A stretch of DNA of 64,000 bases from Mariprofundus sp. NF. Its GTDB lineage: Bacteria; Pseudomonadota; Zetaproteobacteria; Mariprofundales; Mariprofundaceae. This document shows, one piece after another, positions 43,144 through 52,605 of this stretch. A model generated the notes under the pieces. That model saw nothing but the letters and a program-made list of their open reading frames with translations. It was not told where the DNA came from and searched no databases. A program made the position numbers and the translations under genes. The stretch is taken from the NCBI RefSeq assembly GCF_013387455.1, contig NZ_VWNC01000001.1, forward strand, positions 124,001 to 188,000. The letters run 5' to 3'. Each line of letters starts with the position of its first letter. The stretch's first letter is position 1.

Positions 43144-44515
43144 TCAGGCTCTCCTCATTGGTCATGCTACTAACCAGCTGTAGCAATCCCTGTGCCGATT
43201 CTTCACGACGGCTTGAAGATTTGAGTTCCTGCTGTAAAAAACTGCGAATTGCTGGAATAACTTCGATCACCTGATCGAGTTCCGGGTTGGTTCCCGACTC
43301 ATAAGCACCGATAGAGATCATGTCCTCCATATGCTCGTACTGGGACATTTTCTTACGGAAAGCACGCACAGCCTTCATCTGAACGCTGCTCAGTAGCTGG
43401 TTATCCAGACGGCTGACACTTCTTAATACATTGATGGCAGGAAAGTGCCCCTGCTCAGCAAGTTTGCGATCCAGAATGACATGGCCATCGAGAATGGCCA
43501 TGGCGGCATCGGCAACCGGGTCTGCTTGCAGATCGTCACCTTCAATCAGTACCGTATAAAAAGCACTGATATCACCCTTCTTGACGCCCGGACCAGAACG
43601 TTCAAGCAGTTCAGCCATGAGTGAAAAGCATGACGGTGTATAACCTTTACTGGCTGGTGGCTCACCCAGCATCAGCCCGATCTCACGCTGGGCCTGGGCA
43701 ATACGGGTCAGACTGTCGACCATCAGCAGGACATCTTTGCCATCTTCCCGGAATGACTCGGCAATGGTGGTGGCAATATAGGCAGCCCTTACCCTGAGTA
43801 CCGGCGGCATATCTGAGGTGACCACCACCACGACACTGTTTTGCAGCGCTTCAGCACCGAGTGAGACATCAAGAAACTCACGCACTTCACGACTGCGCTC
43901 GCCAATCAGGGCGATAACATTGATTTCGGCATCCGAGTTTCGGGCCAGCATGCCCATCAGCGAGCTTTTACCGATACCGGCTCCGGCAAACAGTCCCATG
44001 CGCTGGCCCCAGCCCATAGGCAGACAGGCATCCATCGCCTTGACTCCCAGCTGCATCGGCCTGTCAATGATATGACGATCAAAGGGGTTGAGTTTAATGC
44101 CCTGAATATTGCGTACTCTGCCTGTAGCGGGTAGTGGTTTGTTATCCATCGGTTTGCCCATGCCATCAAGTACGCGGCCCAGCAGATGATTGCCGACGCG
44201 AATGCTGGGAAGTCCTGAGAGGGGGCGAATCGGGTCACCCGGGGCAATGCCTACAGTTCGGCCTACCGGCATCAGCAGGGTATATTCGGCCCGAAATCCG
44301 ACCACTTCAGCCTCAAGCGTATGACCGGTAGCGCAGTTGATTTCACAGACATGGCCGACACTTGATTTGAGTCCGGTCGCTTCAAGCATGGGGCCAAGCA
44401 CCTTGTAGACCTTGCCACGCACCGGGAAAACATTGTGGCACTGCTGCTCAGAAAGAACCTCTTCTCTCTGCTTTTTATCCCAGAGTGGTATGGAGGTTTT
44501 AGGCTTGGGGTCCAT
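43088..44515 (-). CDS. fliI: Flagellum-specific ATPase FliI
   Basis: The ATPase of the flagellar type III export apparatus, related to F1-beta. It shows Walker A GAGIGKSSLMG, Walker B VLLMVDSLTRIAQAQREIGL, and PPASKGYTPSCFSLMAELLER. The 475-residue length exceeds that of many homologues because of a C-terminal tail (about 20 residues) that overlaps fliJ. It overlaps fliH by 17 bp, so the genes are co-translated. Confidence 0.97.
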   Translation of the reverse strand: MDPKPKTSIPLWDKKQREEVLSEQQCHNVFPVRGKVYKVLGPMLEATGLKSSVGHVCEINCATGHTLEAEVVGFRAEYTLLMPVGRTVGIAPGDPIRPLSGLPSIRVGNHLLGRVLDGMGKPMDNKPLPATGRVRNIQGIKLNPFDRHIIDRPMQLGVKAMDACLPMGWGQRMGLFAGAGIGKSSLMGMLARNSDAEINVIALIGERSREVREFLDVSLGAEALQNSVVVVVTSDMPPVLRVRAAYIATTIAESFREDGKDVLLMVDSLTRIAQAQREIGLMLGEPPASKGYTPSCFSLMAELLERSGPGVKKGDISAFYTVLIEGDDLQADPVADAAMAILDGHVILDRKLAEQGHFPAINVLRSVSRLDNQLLSSVQMKAVRAFRKKMSQYEHMEDMISIGAYESGTNPELDQVIEVIPAIRSFLQQELKSSSRREESAQGLLQLVSSMTNEESLNETRNVQTFNAAQRARAQ

Positions 44516-45209
44516 CGTTGCTTTCCGGTGTAACTACTGTTTCGGTGAGCAGTTCAGGGCGCAACTGATCCATATAGTTGGCTACCGCAGCGACAGGATC
44601 AATCAGGATATCCTCTTGAATGGAGATGATGCGGCATGTTGCAGGTTGAATGGCATCATCACTGGTAAGTATGGCCATCAATTCGCTCTCATCGAGCAGC
44701 CGTTTAAAGATGGCGTGATCTGCGGGTGCGACAGCGATGCGAAGTCCACTGGTGTCGGGAAGATGTTCTGCAGCCTGCTCTGCAATTTGCCAGAGTTTTG
44801 ATCTGTCGGTATCCAGTGTTTCAGCGATAATCTTCTCGGCAATATGCTGGGCAACATCCAGTGCTGTTTCGGCAAAGGCCAACTTGACCTCATCAATCGA
44901 CTTTTCAGCGCCCTGGAGTGTCTCCTGAATCGATTCAAGGAGTTGTTCAGCCCTCTTCTGTCCCAGTGCCATGCCTGCCTTCTCTCCGGCGAGATAAGCG
45001 TTGTCATAGGCCTCTTTCTCGATCACCTCAGCTCTGCCTTGCGCCTCCTGCAGCATCTTCTCCAGCTGCTTCATGCGATCAACACCAGCCAGCGGCTGTG
45101 CCTCTGCAGCTCGACCCGTATCGGTTACTGTTCTGTAGGGGAAAGCCCCCTTGTCGGTGATGTTCGGGTTAATCTCTTCCCGGAAAGAGAGCGGATTGAT
45201 CGTATTCAT
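44499..45209 (-). CDS. fliH: Flagellar assembly protein FliH
   Basis: FliH holds FliI at the export gate and limits its ATPase activity. The 236-residue protein has a variable N-terminus, a coiled central region (MKQLEKMLQEAQGRAEVIEKEAYDNAYLAGEKAGMALGQKRAEQL) containing the expected Gly/Ala-spaced helix, and a C-terminal V-ATPase-E-like domain (VAQHIAEKIIAETLDTD; EDILIDPVAAVANYM). Position between fliG and fliI is standard. Confidence 0.93.
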   Translation of the reverse strand: MNTINPLSFREEINPNITDKGAFPYRTVTDTGRAAEAQPLAGVDRMKQLEKMLQEAQGRAEVIEKEAYDNAYLAGEKAGMALGQKRAEQLLESIQETLQGAEKSIDEVKLAFAETALDVAQHIAEKIIAETLDTDRSKLWQIAEQAAEHLPDTSGLRIAVAPADHAIFKRLLDESELMAILTSDDAIQPATCRIISIQEDILIDPVAAVANYMDQLRPELLTETVVTPESNDGPQA

Positions 45210-45214
45210 GGGGA

Positions 45215-46216
45215 TCAGACCATGTCATCGGCTGTGCTGAGTGCAATAGCACCATCATCATCGAGCTTGCGGATCACCTTGAGTACGCCCTGCTGAGCCT
45301 CTTCAACATCCGAGAGCTTCATTGGCCCCATCACCTCCATGTCCTCGCGCATGATCTCAGCAGCACGCTGTGACATATTGCCAAAGAAACGCTCACCAAT
45401 TTCATCAGAGGCACCCTTGAGTGCTTTGACCAGATCATCAGAGGAGATATGTTTGAGAATGGTCTGGATATCACGGTCGGAGAGATCTTTCAGATCTTCA
45501 AAGACAAGCAGCATACGGTCCACCTGGGTAAACAGATCCTCATCTTTATCGCGCAACTGATCGAGAATCGGACGTGCCACCTCTTTCTCCAGCCCTTTGA
45601 GAATATCCACCACACTGATCATACCATCAAAGCTGATGCCGGAGTCACCCTGCATATCCGCCAACTCTTTCTCGAGTGTCTCCTCAATATCTTTAACCAG
45701 CTCTCTGGGCACACTTTCAATCTTGGACATGCGCATGACCACTGAGAGCTGCATCTCCTCCGGCAGCAGTGCAATAACACGACTGGCGACCGAGGAGTCG
45801 ATGTTGCCCAGAATCAGCGCGATCGTCTGCGGATGTTCATCCTTAATATAGGAGGCGATCATGTCGGGTTTCAGACGTGAAAGTTTTTCCCAGATATCAA
45901 GCGACTTGGGTGCCGAGAGTTCATTGAGAAGACGGTCTGCCCGCTCATGTTCAATGGCATAACGAAACAGTGAAACGACATCTTTCTGGGAGGAGCGCAT
46001 GAGCGGATCTTCAGAGCGGTGCAGTTCCAGATACTCTTTGGTTACAGCATCGAGAACTTCTGTATCAATCTTACCCAGTTCCGCCATTCTTCGGCCCAGA
46101 CGACTGAGTGTTTTGTCATCCATATGCTGTACAAGCGGAGCTGATGCTTCCGGCCCAAGGGCAAACAGAAGAATGGCAGCTTTATCTTCACCGCTTAGCT
46201 GAGTTTTCCCCTTCAT
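45215..46216 (-). CDS. fliG: Flagellar motor switch protein FliG
   Basis: FliG couples the stator to the rotor and sets rotation direction. The 333 residues contain the N-domain (SGEDKAAILLFALGPEASAPLV), middle domain with the EHPQT site (IKDEHPQTIALIL), and the C-terminal torque helix with charged residues (FEDLKDLSDRDIQTILKHISSDDLVKAL; MREDMEVMGPMKLSDVEEAQ). ATG 46216 overlaps the fliF stop as ATGA; the upstream ATG 46231 would give a 19-bp overlap. Confidence 0.97.
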   Translation of the reverse strand: MKGKTQLSGEDKAAILLFALGPEASAPLVQHMDDKTLSRLGRRMAELGKIDTEVLDAVTKEYLELHRSEDPLMRSSQKDVVSLFRYAIEHERADRLLNELSAPKSLDIWEKLSRLKPDMIASYIKDEHPQTIALILGNIDSSVASRVIALLPEEMQLSVVMRMSKIESVPRELVKDIEETLEKELADMQGDSGISFDGMISVVDILKGLEKEVARPILDQLRDKDEDLFTQVDRMLLVFEDLKDLSDRDIQTILKHISSDDLVKALKGASDEIGERFFGNMSQRAAEIMREDMEVMGPMKLSDVEEAQQGVLKVIRKLDDDGAIALSTADDMV

Positions 46217-47856
46217 ACCGGATCCACCCATTCGCGCATGACTTTATTGGCTCGATCAGGCTCTGTTACCACGCTCTGCCTGACCTGTTCCATATTGGCC
46301 AGACGCGCATAGGCTTCGCCGGACAGCTGATGCTGACCAAGCACACCTTCAGGGCCTTTTCTGGCCGCCTGCTGTTGCTCTGCAGACTCCTGAATACGGC
46401 GGGCAAGAGGTCTGAGTACAAACCATCCGAGCAGTAACAGCGCCAGCCCGGCAAGGCTGTAGCGCACAATCTGCATGTAGAAGACTCTGTTTTCGGATGA
46501 GGCGAGCGCCTCACCATCAACAACGCTGGAGATATCGATCAGTGGCATGCTCTGCACATCAACTGAATCACCACGATCTTCATTGAAGCCCATGGCACGT
46601 TCAACCAGCGCCTGGATGCTGGATAACTCCTCTTTGCTGCGTGGGGCGAAGCTCGTTTCACCATTTTCACCGGTCTGGGTTGCACCGCCGACAATGACGG
46701 CTACGGAGAGTTTGTTGATGCTGCCAAAGGGCACAATGCGATGCTCATTGATGGTGCTGATTTCGTAGTTGTTTACATCCTCATTACGGCTTGCGCTGTC
46801 ACTGGGTTGTGCCCCTGTAGTGCCGGTTGCCGGATTGGCACCGGGGGTATTAGAGGCCAGACCGGGAACGCCGAGGGCAGCACCCTCATTGGACTGGCGA
46901 TTCTCCGAAATGCTCTTGCGACTGCGCAGTACCTGTTCATCAGGGTTATAACGGGTGTTTTTCTGTTCGATAAACTCGCGGTTGATGTCGGCTGAGACAC
47001 GAACAACAGCCTGGCTTACACCAACAATCTGCTCAAGCATACCTGTCAGTCGCTCTTCCATGCGCTGCTCAAGTTTACCCTGATACTCCTGCAGCGTTTG
47101 ACCCTCGCTCATCGGAGCCTCTTTTTCGTTGGCTGAGAGTAGTGAACCTGATGCATCGACAACGGTGACATCACTCTGGTCCATCTCAGCCACACTGGCG
47201 GCAACCAGATTCTGAATCGCAATGACTGATCTCTTGGGCAGACGCTGTCCACCGGAGAGTTGCAACATCACCGAAGCTGTAGCTTTGCGGTCACGATCTG
47301 CAAATGCTGACTCTTTCGGCAGTACCAGATGTATACGTGCGGCGCTGATTTGCGGCATCACTTCAATGGTGCGTGCAAGCTCACCCTGCAGCGCACGTTG
47401 CAGATTGATTTTGCGGGTGAAATCACTAAGGCCGAACTCGTTGCTTTGATCAAAAATTTCAAAGCCGGTTTTACCCGAAGGGGTAACACCCTGACCGGCC
47501 AGATTCAGGCGAACCTGATAAACCTGATCCTCTGGAACCATGACGGTACCACCGCCCTCCAGACGGTAGGGGATATGCTCTTTCTGAAGCATTTCTACCA
47601 CTGTAGCGGCATCTTTTTCCGCCATGCCGGCATAAATGGCCCGATATGGTTTCTCTGATGACCAGAGAACAAGGCCAAGAAAACCGGTCAGCATCAGACT
47701 TGCTGCGGCAAAGAGAAGAATTTTTCTGTATTTTGCCAGCACCTGTGGAACCTGGATTGTGGCGCCCGGCGCCGTTGCACCTGCCTCCTGCGAGGTGGCA
47801 TCAATGGGATTGGTCGCCATGTTCATCGGTGTCTGCGGCATCAGTGAGTCAGCCAT
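46213..47856 (-). CDS. fliF: Flagellar MS-ring protein FliF
   Basis: FliF forms the MS ring in the inner membrane, the base for the C ring and export gate. The 547 residues have two spans (about 47-66 and 448-466), the YscJ/FliF domain (YRAIYAGMAEKDAATVVEML, VMVPEDQVYQVRLNLAGQG) and the beta-collar domain. A low-complexity Gly/Ala/Pro stretch lies at about 310-340. The C-terminal cytoplasmic tail (NKVMREWVDPV) is the FliG-binding end. Confidence 0.97.
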   Translation of the reverse strand: MADSLMPQTPMNMATNPIDATSQEAGATAPGATIQVPQVLAKYRKILLFAAASLMLTGFLGLVLWSSEKPYRAIYAGMAEKDAATVVEMLQKEHIPYRLEGGGTVMVPEDQVYQVRLNLAGQGVTPSGKTGFEIFDQSNEFGLSDFTRKINLQRALQGELARTIEVMPQISAARIHLVLPKESAFADRDRKATASVMLQLSGGQRLPKRSVIAIQNLVAASVAEMDQSDVTVVDASGSLLSANEKEAPMSEGQTLQEYQGKLEQRMEERLTGMLEQIVGVSQAVVRVSADINREFIEQKNTRYNPDEQVLRSRKSISENRQSNEGAALGVPGLASNTPGANPATGTTGAQPSDSASRNEDVNNYEISTINEHRIVPFGSINKLSVAVIVGGATQTGENGETSFAPRSKEELSSIQALVERAMGFNEDRGDSVDVQSMPLIDISSVVDGEALASSENRVFYMQIVRYSLAGLALLLLGWFVLRPLARRIQESAEQQQAARKGPEGVLGQHQLSGEAYARLANMEQVRQSVVTEPDRANKVMREWVDPV

Positions 47857-47868
47857 GATTTAAATCCC

Positions 47869-48174
47869 CTATACCTGCATGCGGATGATTTCGCGGTATG
47901 CATCCACCAGTTTATTGCGTACGCCAAGCATCATCTGAAACGAAAGGTCAGCCTTCTGAATGGCCATAAGGGTTTCGGAGGTGTTGACACTTTCACCTGT
48001 CGCCAGTGCCACCGATGCGCTGGCTGCAGCTTTTTTATCATGGTTCATCTGCTCGGTGTATGCCTTGAGCATTTCGCCGAAATTATCTGCTTTGCCGGCG
48101 GTTGATCTGTCACCAACCTGCAGACTGTTGCTGCCGGTAAGGCCAGTTGTGGGTCCAATGCCTTGAATACTCAT
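47869..48174 (-). CDS. fliE: Flagellar hook-basal body protein FliE
   Basis: FliE connects the MS ring to the rod. The 101-residue protein ends with the family signature: ETLMAIQKADLSFQMMLGVRNKLVDAYREIIRMQV. Its place between flgC and fliF is standard. Confidence 0.96.
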   Translation of the reverse strand: MSIQGIGPTTGLTGSNSLQVGDRSTAGKADNFGEMLKAYTEQMNHDKKAAASASVALATGESVNTSETLMAIQKADLSFQMMLGVRNKLVDAYREIIRMQV

Positions 48175-48183
48175 GACAATCTC

Positions 48184-48630
48184 CTATTTCAGCAGTTCGA
48201 GTGATTTAAGAAACATCCGTTTGGATGCCTCCATGGTGGATACATTGGCTTCAAAACTTCTTGCCGCCGAATTCATGTCCACCATCTCTTCCACCGGATT
48301 TACATTCGGCATGCGCACGACACCTTTGCCATCGGCATCAGGATGCGAGGGATCAAAAACCTCACGAAACGGGGTGGGATCCTGCGCTACATGCGAAGCT
48401 CTTACCGATTGATGGCGATCTTTTGCAAAACTGCTGTTAAATACATTTGAGAATGACTGGGTTGCAGGTGTGGCCTCAAAAACAGCCTGTCTGCGACGGT
48501 AGGGGCCACCATCAGGGGTGCGGGTTGATTCGGCATTGGCGATATTTTCCGCCACAATGTCCATGCGAGAGCGCTGTGCAGTCATGCCTGCTGCACTGAT
48601 GTGCATGGAGGAGAGAAGATCATTAGCCAT
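48184..48630 (-). CDS. flgC: Flagellar proximal rod protein FlgC
   Basis: A 148-residue rod subunit. It has the rod N-terminal motif (SAAGMTAQRSRMDIVAENIANAESTRT), the FlgC-specific PYRRRQAVFE and the C-terminal helix VDMNSAARSFEANVSTMEASKRMFLKSLEL. The start overlaps the flgB stop by one base. Confidence 0.97.
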   Translation of the reverse strand: MANDLLSSMHISAAGMTAQRSRMDIVAENIANAESTRTPDGGPYRRRQAVFEATPATQSFSNVFNSSFAKDRHQSVRASHVAQDPTPFREVFDPSHPDADGKGVVRMPNVNPVEEMVDMNSAARSFEANVSTMEASKRMFLKSLELLK

Positions 48631-49037
48631 TAGCGATTACCCTCCTTGATGGCATTGAGCAGTCCGCTGATGCGACCTTTGGCCAGTCGCATGGAGAGCT
48701 CATGCATCAGCTGGTTTTCACTCATGCGCGCCATCTCTTTCTGAATATCCACAGTGTTGCCATCCATTCTGCGGGCCGGACTGTAATCGAAAACGGAGCT
48801 GCTGCTCAAACGTCCACTGCCACTATCACTGATATGGCCGGCGTGTGTGGCGGCAGGTTTGCCTGCCCCTTTGTGTTGTTGCCTTTCGCTGAGGAAGTCA
48901 GCAAACGAGCGGTTGTCCGCCCGATAGTTAGGTGTGTCGGCATTGGCAATGTTGCTGGAGGTGACGCTCTGCGCTTTTTCTCTGGCGATCAGAGAGGATT
49001 CAATGCGCTGGAATCCGTCGCCTAACATATCAATCAT
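48630..49037 (-). CDS. flgB: Flagellar proximal rod protein FlgB
   Basis: A 135-residue rod subunit with the FlgB patterns AQSVTSSNIANADTPNYRADNRSF and NTVDIQKEMARMSENQLMHE. It is the first gene of the long run flgB-flgC-fliE-fliF-fliG-fliH-fliI-fliJ-motE. A strong AGGAGG precedes its ATG, and a sigma54-like promoter lies upstream inside the end of the regulator gene. Confidence 0.96.
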   Translation of the reverse strand: MIDMLGDGFQRIESSLIAREKAQSVTSSNIANADTPNYRADNRSFADFLSERQQHKGAGKPAATHAGHISDSGSGRLSSSSVFDYSPARRMDGNTVDIQKEMARMSENQLMHELSMRLAKGRISGLLNAIKEGNR

Positions 49038-49088
49038 GATTTACACCTCCTCTTGCCTTAGCCGCCAATTATTTATCACAGGTAAGAA

Positions 49089-50453
49089 CTACCCAGCAAG
49101 TGACATGCCAGACTCATAACCCTGCAGCTTGTTGCGTAGTGTGCGGATGCTGATGCCTAGCAGTTGGGCGGCCTCGGTACGGTTGCCCTGCACATGCACA
49201 AGCGTTTTCTCGATCAGTGTGCGTTCCATGTCACGGATGGTGACACCCGCCTGCATCGCATCCTCGCCGCTCTCTGTATTTGCACCCATGTTTGCAGGGG
49301 CAGGATCGAGAAAGAGATGTTCAGGATGAATGGTATCACCCTCAGCCATGAGGAAGGCGCGATGCATGCAGTTTTCAAGTTCACGTGCATTACCTGGCCA
49401 CGGGTGTGATGTAAGGTGGTGAACGGTTGGCCCGGTCAGTTTTGGTGCCGGTTTGCTGTACATGGTGCTGAAGCGACCAAGGAAGTGAATGGCCAGCGGC
49501 AAAATGTCACCCTTACGTTCTCTGAGTGGGGGAAGCTGAATCGTAACGACATTCAGGCGGTAGTAGAGGTCCTGACGAAAATCGCCATTTTGAACTGCAT
49601 GGACGATGTCCCTGTTGCTGGTAGCAATAACCCGAACATCAATTTTCACAGGTTTGCTGCCACCAAGCCGGTCTACTTCACCCTCCTGTAGAACACGAAG
49701 CAACTTGGCCTGCAGATGCACCGGCATTTCGGTGATCTCATCCAGTAGAAGTGTGCCCTCATGGGCCAGCTCAAATTTTCCCGGACGGGCTGAAGTGGCG
49801 CCGGTAAATGCACCTTTCTCATGGCCGAACAGCTCCGCTTCAAGAACCCCTTCCGGAATCGCAGCGCAGTTGATGGCGATAAAATTATTGTCACGGCGGT
49901 TGGAGCAGGCATGAACGTAACGGGAGAGGCGCTCTTTACCGGTGCCTGACTCGCCAATGACCAGTACAGATGCACAGCTCGGAGCCACCAGTGCTACACG
50001 ATCAAGCAGGCGACGTGTCTCAACATCCTCAGTGACAAAAATATCCTGCTGTTTCATGCGGGCCGGACGTTGTTGTTCGCTGGCCTGTTGTGCCAGTGCA
50101 CTCTGGTGGCCGCTTTTACGAATATATATTTCGAGAATATCGTCAGGCAGAGGTATCAGGCGGTAATCAATGATGCCCATATGCATCAGATCGGCTGCAC
50201 GGTCGGCCTGACCGTTGTTAGTAAGGATAACCAGGTTGGCCTGTGGATTGTGGTCAAACAGACGTCGGACAATCGAAGGTGAAGTGACCGTGTCCCAGAT
50301 AAAAACAAGGGCATCATTGTCACACACGTACTCATGGGTCTGGCTGGGTATCGATTCGATAGCGGTTTGCGGCAGTAGCCTGCCAAGCTGAACGCGTAGC
50401 TCAGCCTCTTCGTGCTGAGGAAATCCAACCAGTGCTACATTGGAAAGGCTCAT
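49089..50453 (-). CDS. Sigma54-dependent flagellar transcription activator (FlbD/FlrC/FleQ-like)
   Basis: A 454-residue activator. The N-terminal domain (1-115) resembles a receiver but lacks the acidic pocket and phospho-Asp, as in FlbD and FleQ. The AAA+ domain (about 140-370) has Walker A GESGTGKERLS, the sigma54-contact loop GAFTGA, and Walker B TLLLDEITEM. The C-terminal Fis-type HTH reads RTEAAQLLGISIRTLRNKL. Lying directly upstream of flgB and just behind a TPR gene, it probably controls the rod/basal-body operon. Because a FliX-like gene is also present, FlbD is the preferred comparison. Confidence 0.9.
   Translation of the reverse strand: MSLSNVALVGFPQHEEAELRVQLGRLLPQTAIESIPSQTHEYVCDNDALVFIWDTVTSPSIVRRLFDHNPQANLVILTNNGQADRAADLMHMGIIDYRLIPLPDDILEIYIRKSGHQSALAQQASEQQRPARMKQQDIFVTEDVETRRLLDRVALVAPSCASVLVIGESGTGKERLSRYVHACSNRRDNNFIAINCAAIPEGVLEAELFGHEKGAFTGATSARPGKFELAHEGTLLLDEITEMPVHLQAKLLRVLQEGEVDRLGGSKPVKIDVRVIATSNRDIVHAVQNGDFRQDLYYRLNVVTIQLPPLRERKGDILPLAIHFLGRFSTMYSKPAPKLTGPTVHHLTSHPWPGNARELENCMHRAFLMAEGDTIHPEHLFLDPAPANMGANTESGEDAMQAGVTIRDMERTLIEKTLVHVQGNRTEAAQLLGISIRTLRNKLQGYESGMSLAG
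49096..49110 (-). promoter_or_regulatory. Sigma54-like promoter of the flgB operon
   Basis: On the minus strand, TGGCATGTCACTTGC fits the sigma54 consensus TGGCACG-N4-TTGC at 10 of 11 fixed positions with exact spacing. The start site would lie about 47 bases before flgB. The element is inside the 3' end of the sigma54-activator gene. The activator encoded there is the natural candidate to drive it. Confidence 0.75.
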
Positions 50454-52429
50454 TGTTTTTCCCCCAATAGCTGTCCCGCCTGCTGATCTGCCAGTGCCAG
50501 TTTGGCCAGTGCAGCATAGGTTCCTGCATCTTTTCTTAGTGTCAGTGCCTGCAGACGCTGCTCGCCCTGTTGGGTTTCACCGCTATGGATCTGACAGACG
50601 CCTACATAGTATTCCCATGCGCCATCACGATCCTCTTCAGGTGTCTCCATATAGAGTTTTCGGGCCTGTGCGTATTCACGGGCAGTAAACAGGCTCTTGG
50701 CTTGATTAAGCAGGCCCATGCGGGCATTGGCACCCTGACTCAGCCGGTAGTTACCCCAGGCCTTGGCAGCAGTGTGCCACTGCCCAAGCGTTGCGGAGAC
50801 CTCTGCACTGGTGAGCCAGAAGTTGGCTCGGGACTCCAGGGCCAGGTCTGAGGCGCGCACTGCATTGAGTGTCTGACGTGCCGCTTGCGCCTGTTTCTGA
50901 TTGATCTGCATGCGCGCGACTACAGCGAGAATCTCCGGGCGATAGATAGTGAACTCATTGCGGTTAAGCCAGCGCATCACTTTTTCTACGCCATCGGAGT
51001 CCTGACGATCCATCCACAGCTTGGAGAGTTCAACCATAACGCGCTGGCCGCGAATGCTGGCCTTGTTGCGCTTATAGAGATCAGTGAGCAGTTTTTCTGC
51101 GCCATCAAAGAGCATCAGCAGGCGCATGGCGTGGCCAATGCCCAGTCGAAGCTCCTGCGACAACCTGAGTTTGGGGCGAAGCTGGGGATACTGTTTCCAG
51201 ATTGTCACCGCTTTCAACCACTGCTCCTGCTTGAGCATGGTGTTAAGGCTTGCCTGCAGCCATACCGCCCCCTCTTTCTGTGCCCGTTGAGCAATGCGTC
51301 GATCTGCTGACGTTGCTGCCCTGGCATAGGCGTGCAGAGCAGGGGAGTCTGCTCGTCCTTCGCCACTCTCTTTTTCTGCGGCCAGAGAGGTCTGCTCAAT
51401 GCGTGCCCAGAATCGCGCAAGCCCCAGCATGGCCTCATCTTCGATAAGAGAGAGTTGATTGGAGTCGGCAATTTTTTTCAGTGAGACCATGGCGGGAAGA
51501 AGTTTCTCTTTCTCCGTTTCATCTTTGAATTCCAGCATCAGTTTGCGGATGAATGCCTTGCGCCCGATGGTGGTTTCAGCCTGGTTGGCGGCCAGGATGC
51601 CGTACTCTTTTATGGCCGCAGCTGTTTTGTTGTTGTCAGCAATGATGTCGGCATGGATCAGGCGCACAGCGGGAGCCTGGATGGTTCTGATATAACGACG
51701 GATAAAATCTTCTGAAAGCTGAAGTGTCTTGTTGTTTCCATTCTCATGCAGCAACTGAATAAAGTTGGCATAGAGAATCGGTTCATCCGTGATGATCTCC
51801 GGCCAGTTTTTGTGTACGCCCTGTAGGCTTTTGTAGGCAACTTCAGGGCGTTTTTCTCCCTGATCGACAATGCCCATCCATGCCATGCCTATGGCCTGTC
51901 GGTAGCTGTCGCTGCCAATTTGCAGGCTGTATTGAAGCAGGTCACTGCGGGCATAGGCAAACTGCTCCTGCTCAATGTGGATGCGCGCCATCAGCAGCCA
52001 TGCCCGACGCAGGTTTTGCGGCTGTTGATCTTTGGTGATGATTTCACGCGCGGCTGTCACTGCTTTTTTGTCATCTCCTGCTTTCCAGCGTAACCATGCC
52101 TTTTGCCAGCGCAGTTCGGAGGCTTGCGGGTTTTCAGGGAACTCTTTCAGGGATGCATCAATGGCACGAACTGCCAGCGAGATGTTTTCAAAATGTTTAT
52201 GTGTGGCACGCATGATTTCTGCATCGGCGATCAGGTTTAAGAGCTCTTGACGCTCATCGCGTGTGACCTTCTGACTCTTGAGTACTTTCTCGGCTGTACG
52301 TACCGCCTGCACCGGATTGCCGTTGTTCAGGAAGATGCGCACGGTGCGCACGCGCTCGCTTTCCAGCGCGTAGCTGGCAGAAGGTATGACCAGGATAAGT
52401 GCAATGACGATGATGATAGAGCGGAGCAT
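50450..52429 (-). CDS. Large exported TPR-type repeat protein of unknown function
   Basis: A 659-residue protein with an N-terminal signal segment (MLRSIIIVIALILVIPSASYA, cut likely after ALE or SYA) and then helical repeats of the tetratricopeptide type through nearly the whole length (for example SEWRWQKAWLRWKAGDDKKA-like units and the C-terminal AREYAQARKLYMETPEEDRDGAWEYYVGVCQIHSGETQQGEQRLQAL). It is presumably periplasmic. It overlaps the sigma54-activator gene by four bases, so the two are co-expressed. A role in flagellar assembly or polar placement is possible but not shown. Confidence 0.8.
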   Translation of the reverse strand: MLRSIIIVIALILVIPSASYALESERVRTVRIFLNNGNPVQAVRTAEKVLKSQKVTRDERQELLNLIADAEIMRATHKHFENISLAVRAIDASLKEFPENPQASELRWQKAWLRWKAGDDKKAVTAAREIITKDQQPQNLRRAWLLMARIHIEQEQFAYARSDLLQYSLQIGSDSYRQAIGMAWMGIVDQGEKRPEVAYKSLQGVHKNWPEIITDEPILYANFIQLLHENGNNKTLQLSEDFIRRYIRTIQAPAVRLIHADIIADNNKTAAAIKEYGILAANQAETTIGRKAFIRKLMLEFKDETEKEKLLPAMVSLKKIADSNQLSLIEDEAMLGLARFWARIEQTSLAAEKESGEGRADSPALHAYARAATSADRRIAQRAQKEGAVWLQASLNTMLKQEQWLKAVTIWKQYPQLRPKLRLSQELRLGIGHAMRLLMLFDGAEKLLTDLYKRNKASIRGQRVMVELSKLWMDRQDSDGVEKVMRWLNRNEFTIYRPEILAVVARMQINQKQAQAARQTLNAVRASDLALESRANFWLTSAEVSATLGQWHTAAKAWGNYRLSQGANARMGLLNQAKSLFTAREYAQARKLYMETPEEDRDGAWEYYVGVCQIHSGETQQGEQRLQALTLRKDAGTYAALAKLALADQQAGQLLGEKQ

Positions 52430-52605
52430 GTCCCGTTATCGCAAGATTCATGCCGAAGAGGACAGGGCTGGTTTTTTTCTGCCTATGGATTGGAAAAGTA
52501 CTGTCTAAACATGGCTTTGGATGACATTAATAGTCACCGTTGCAGGTGCTGCGGGATTGCATATGAGGGGATTTCTGACGGCTGTCAGCTGAGTGTCAGA
52601 GTCGC

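Noticed and set aside
52441-52455. Sigma54-like site (CGGCATGAATCTTGC, minus strand) before the TPR gene
   Set aside because: It matches 9 of 11 positions with right spacing, but the start site would fall on the start codon at 52429, leaving no leader. It is too weak without mapping data.
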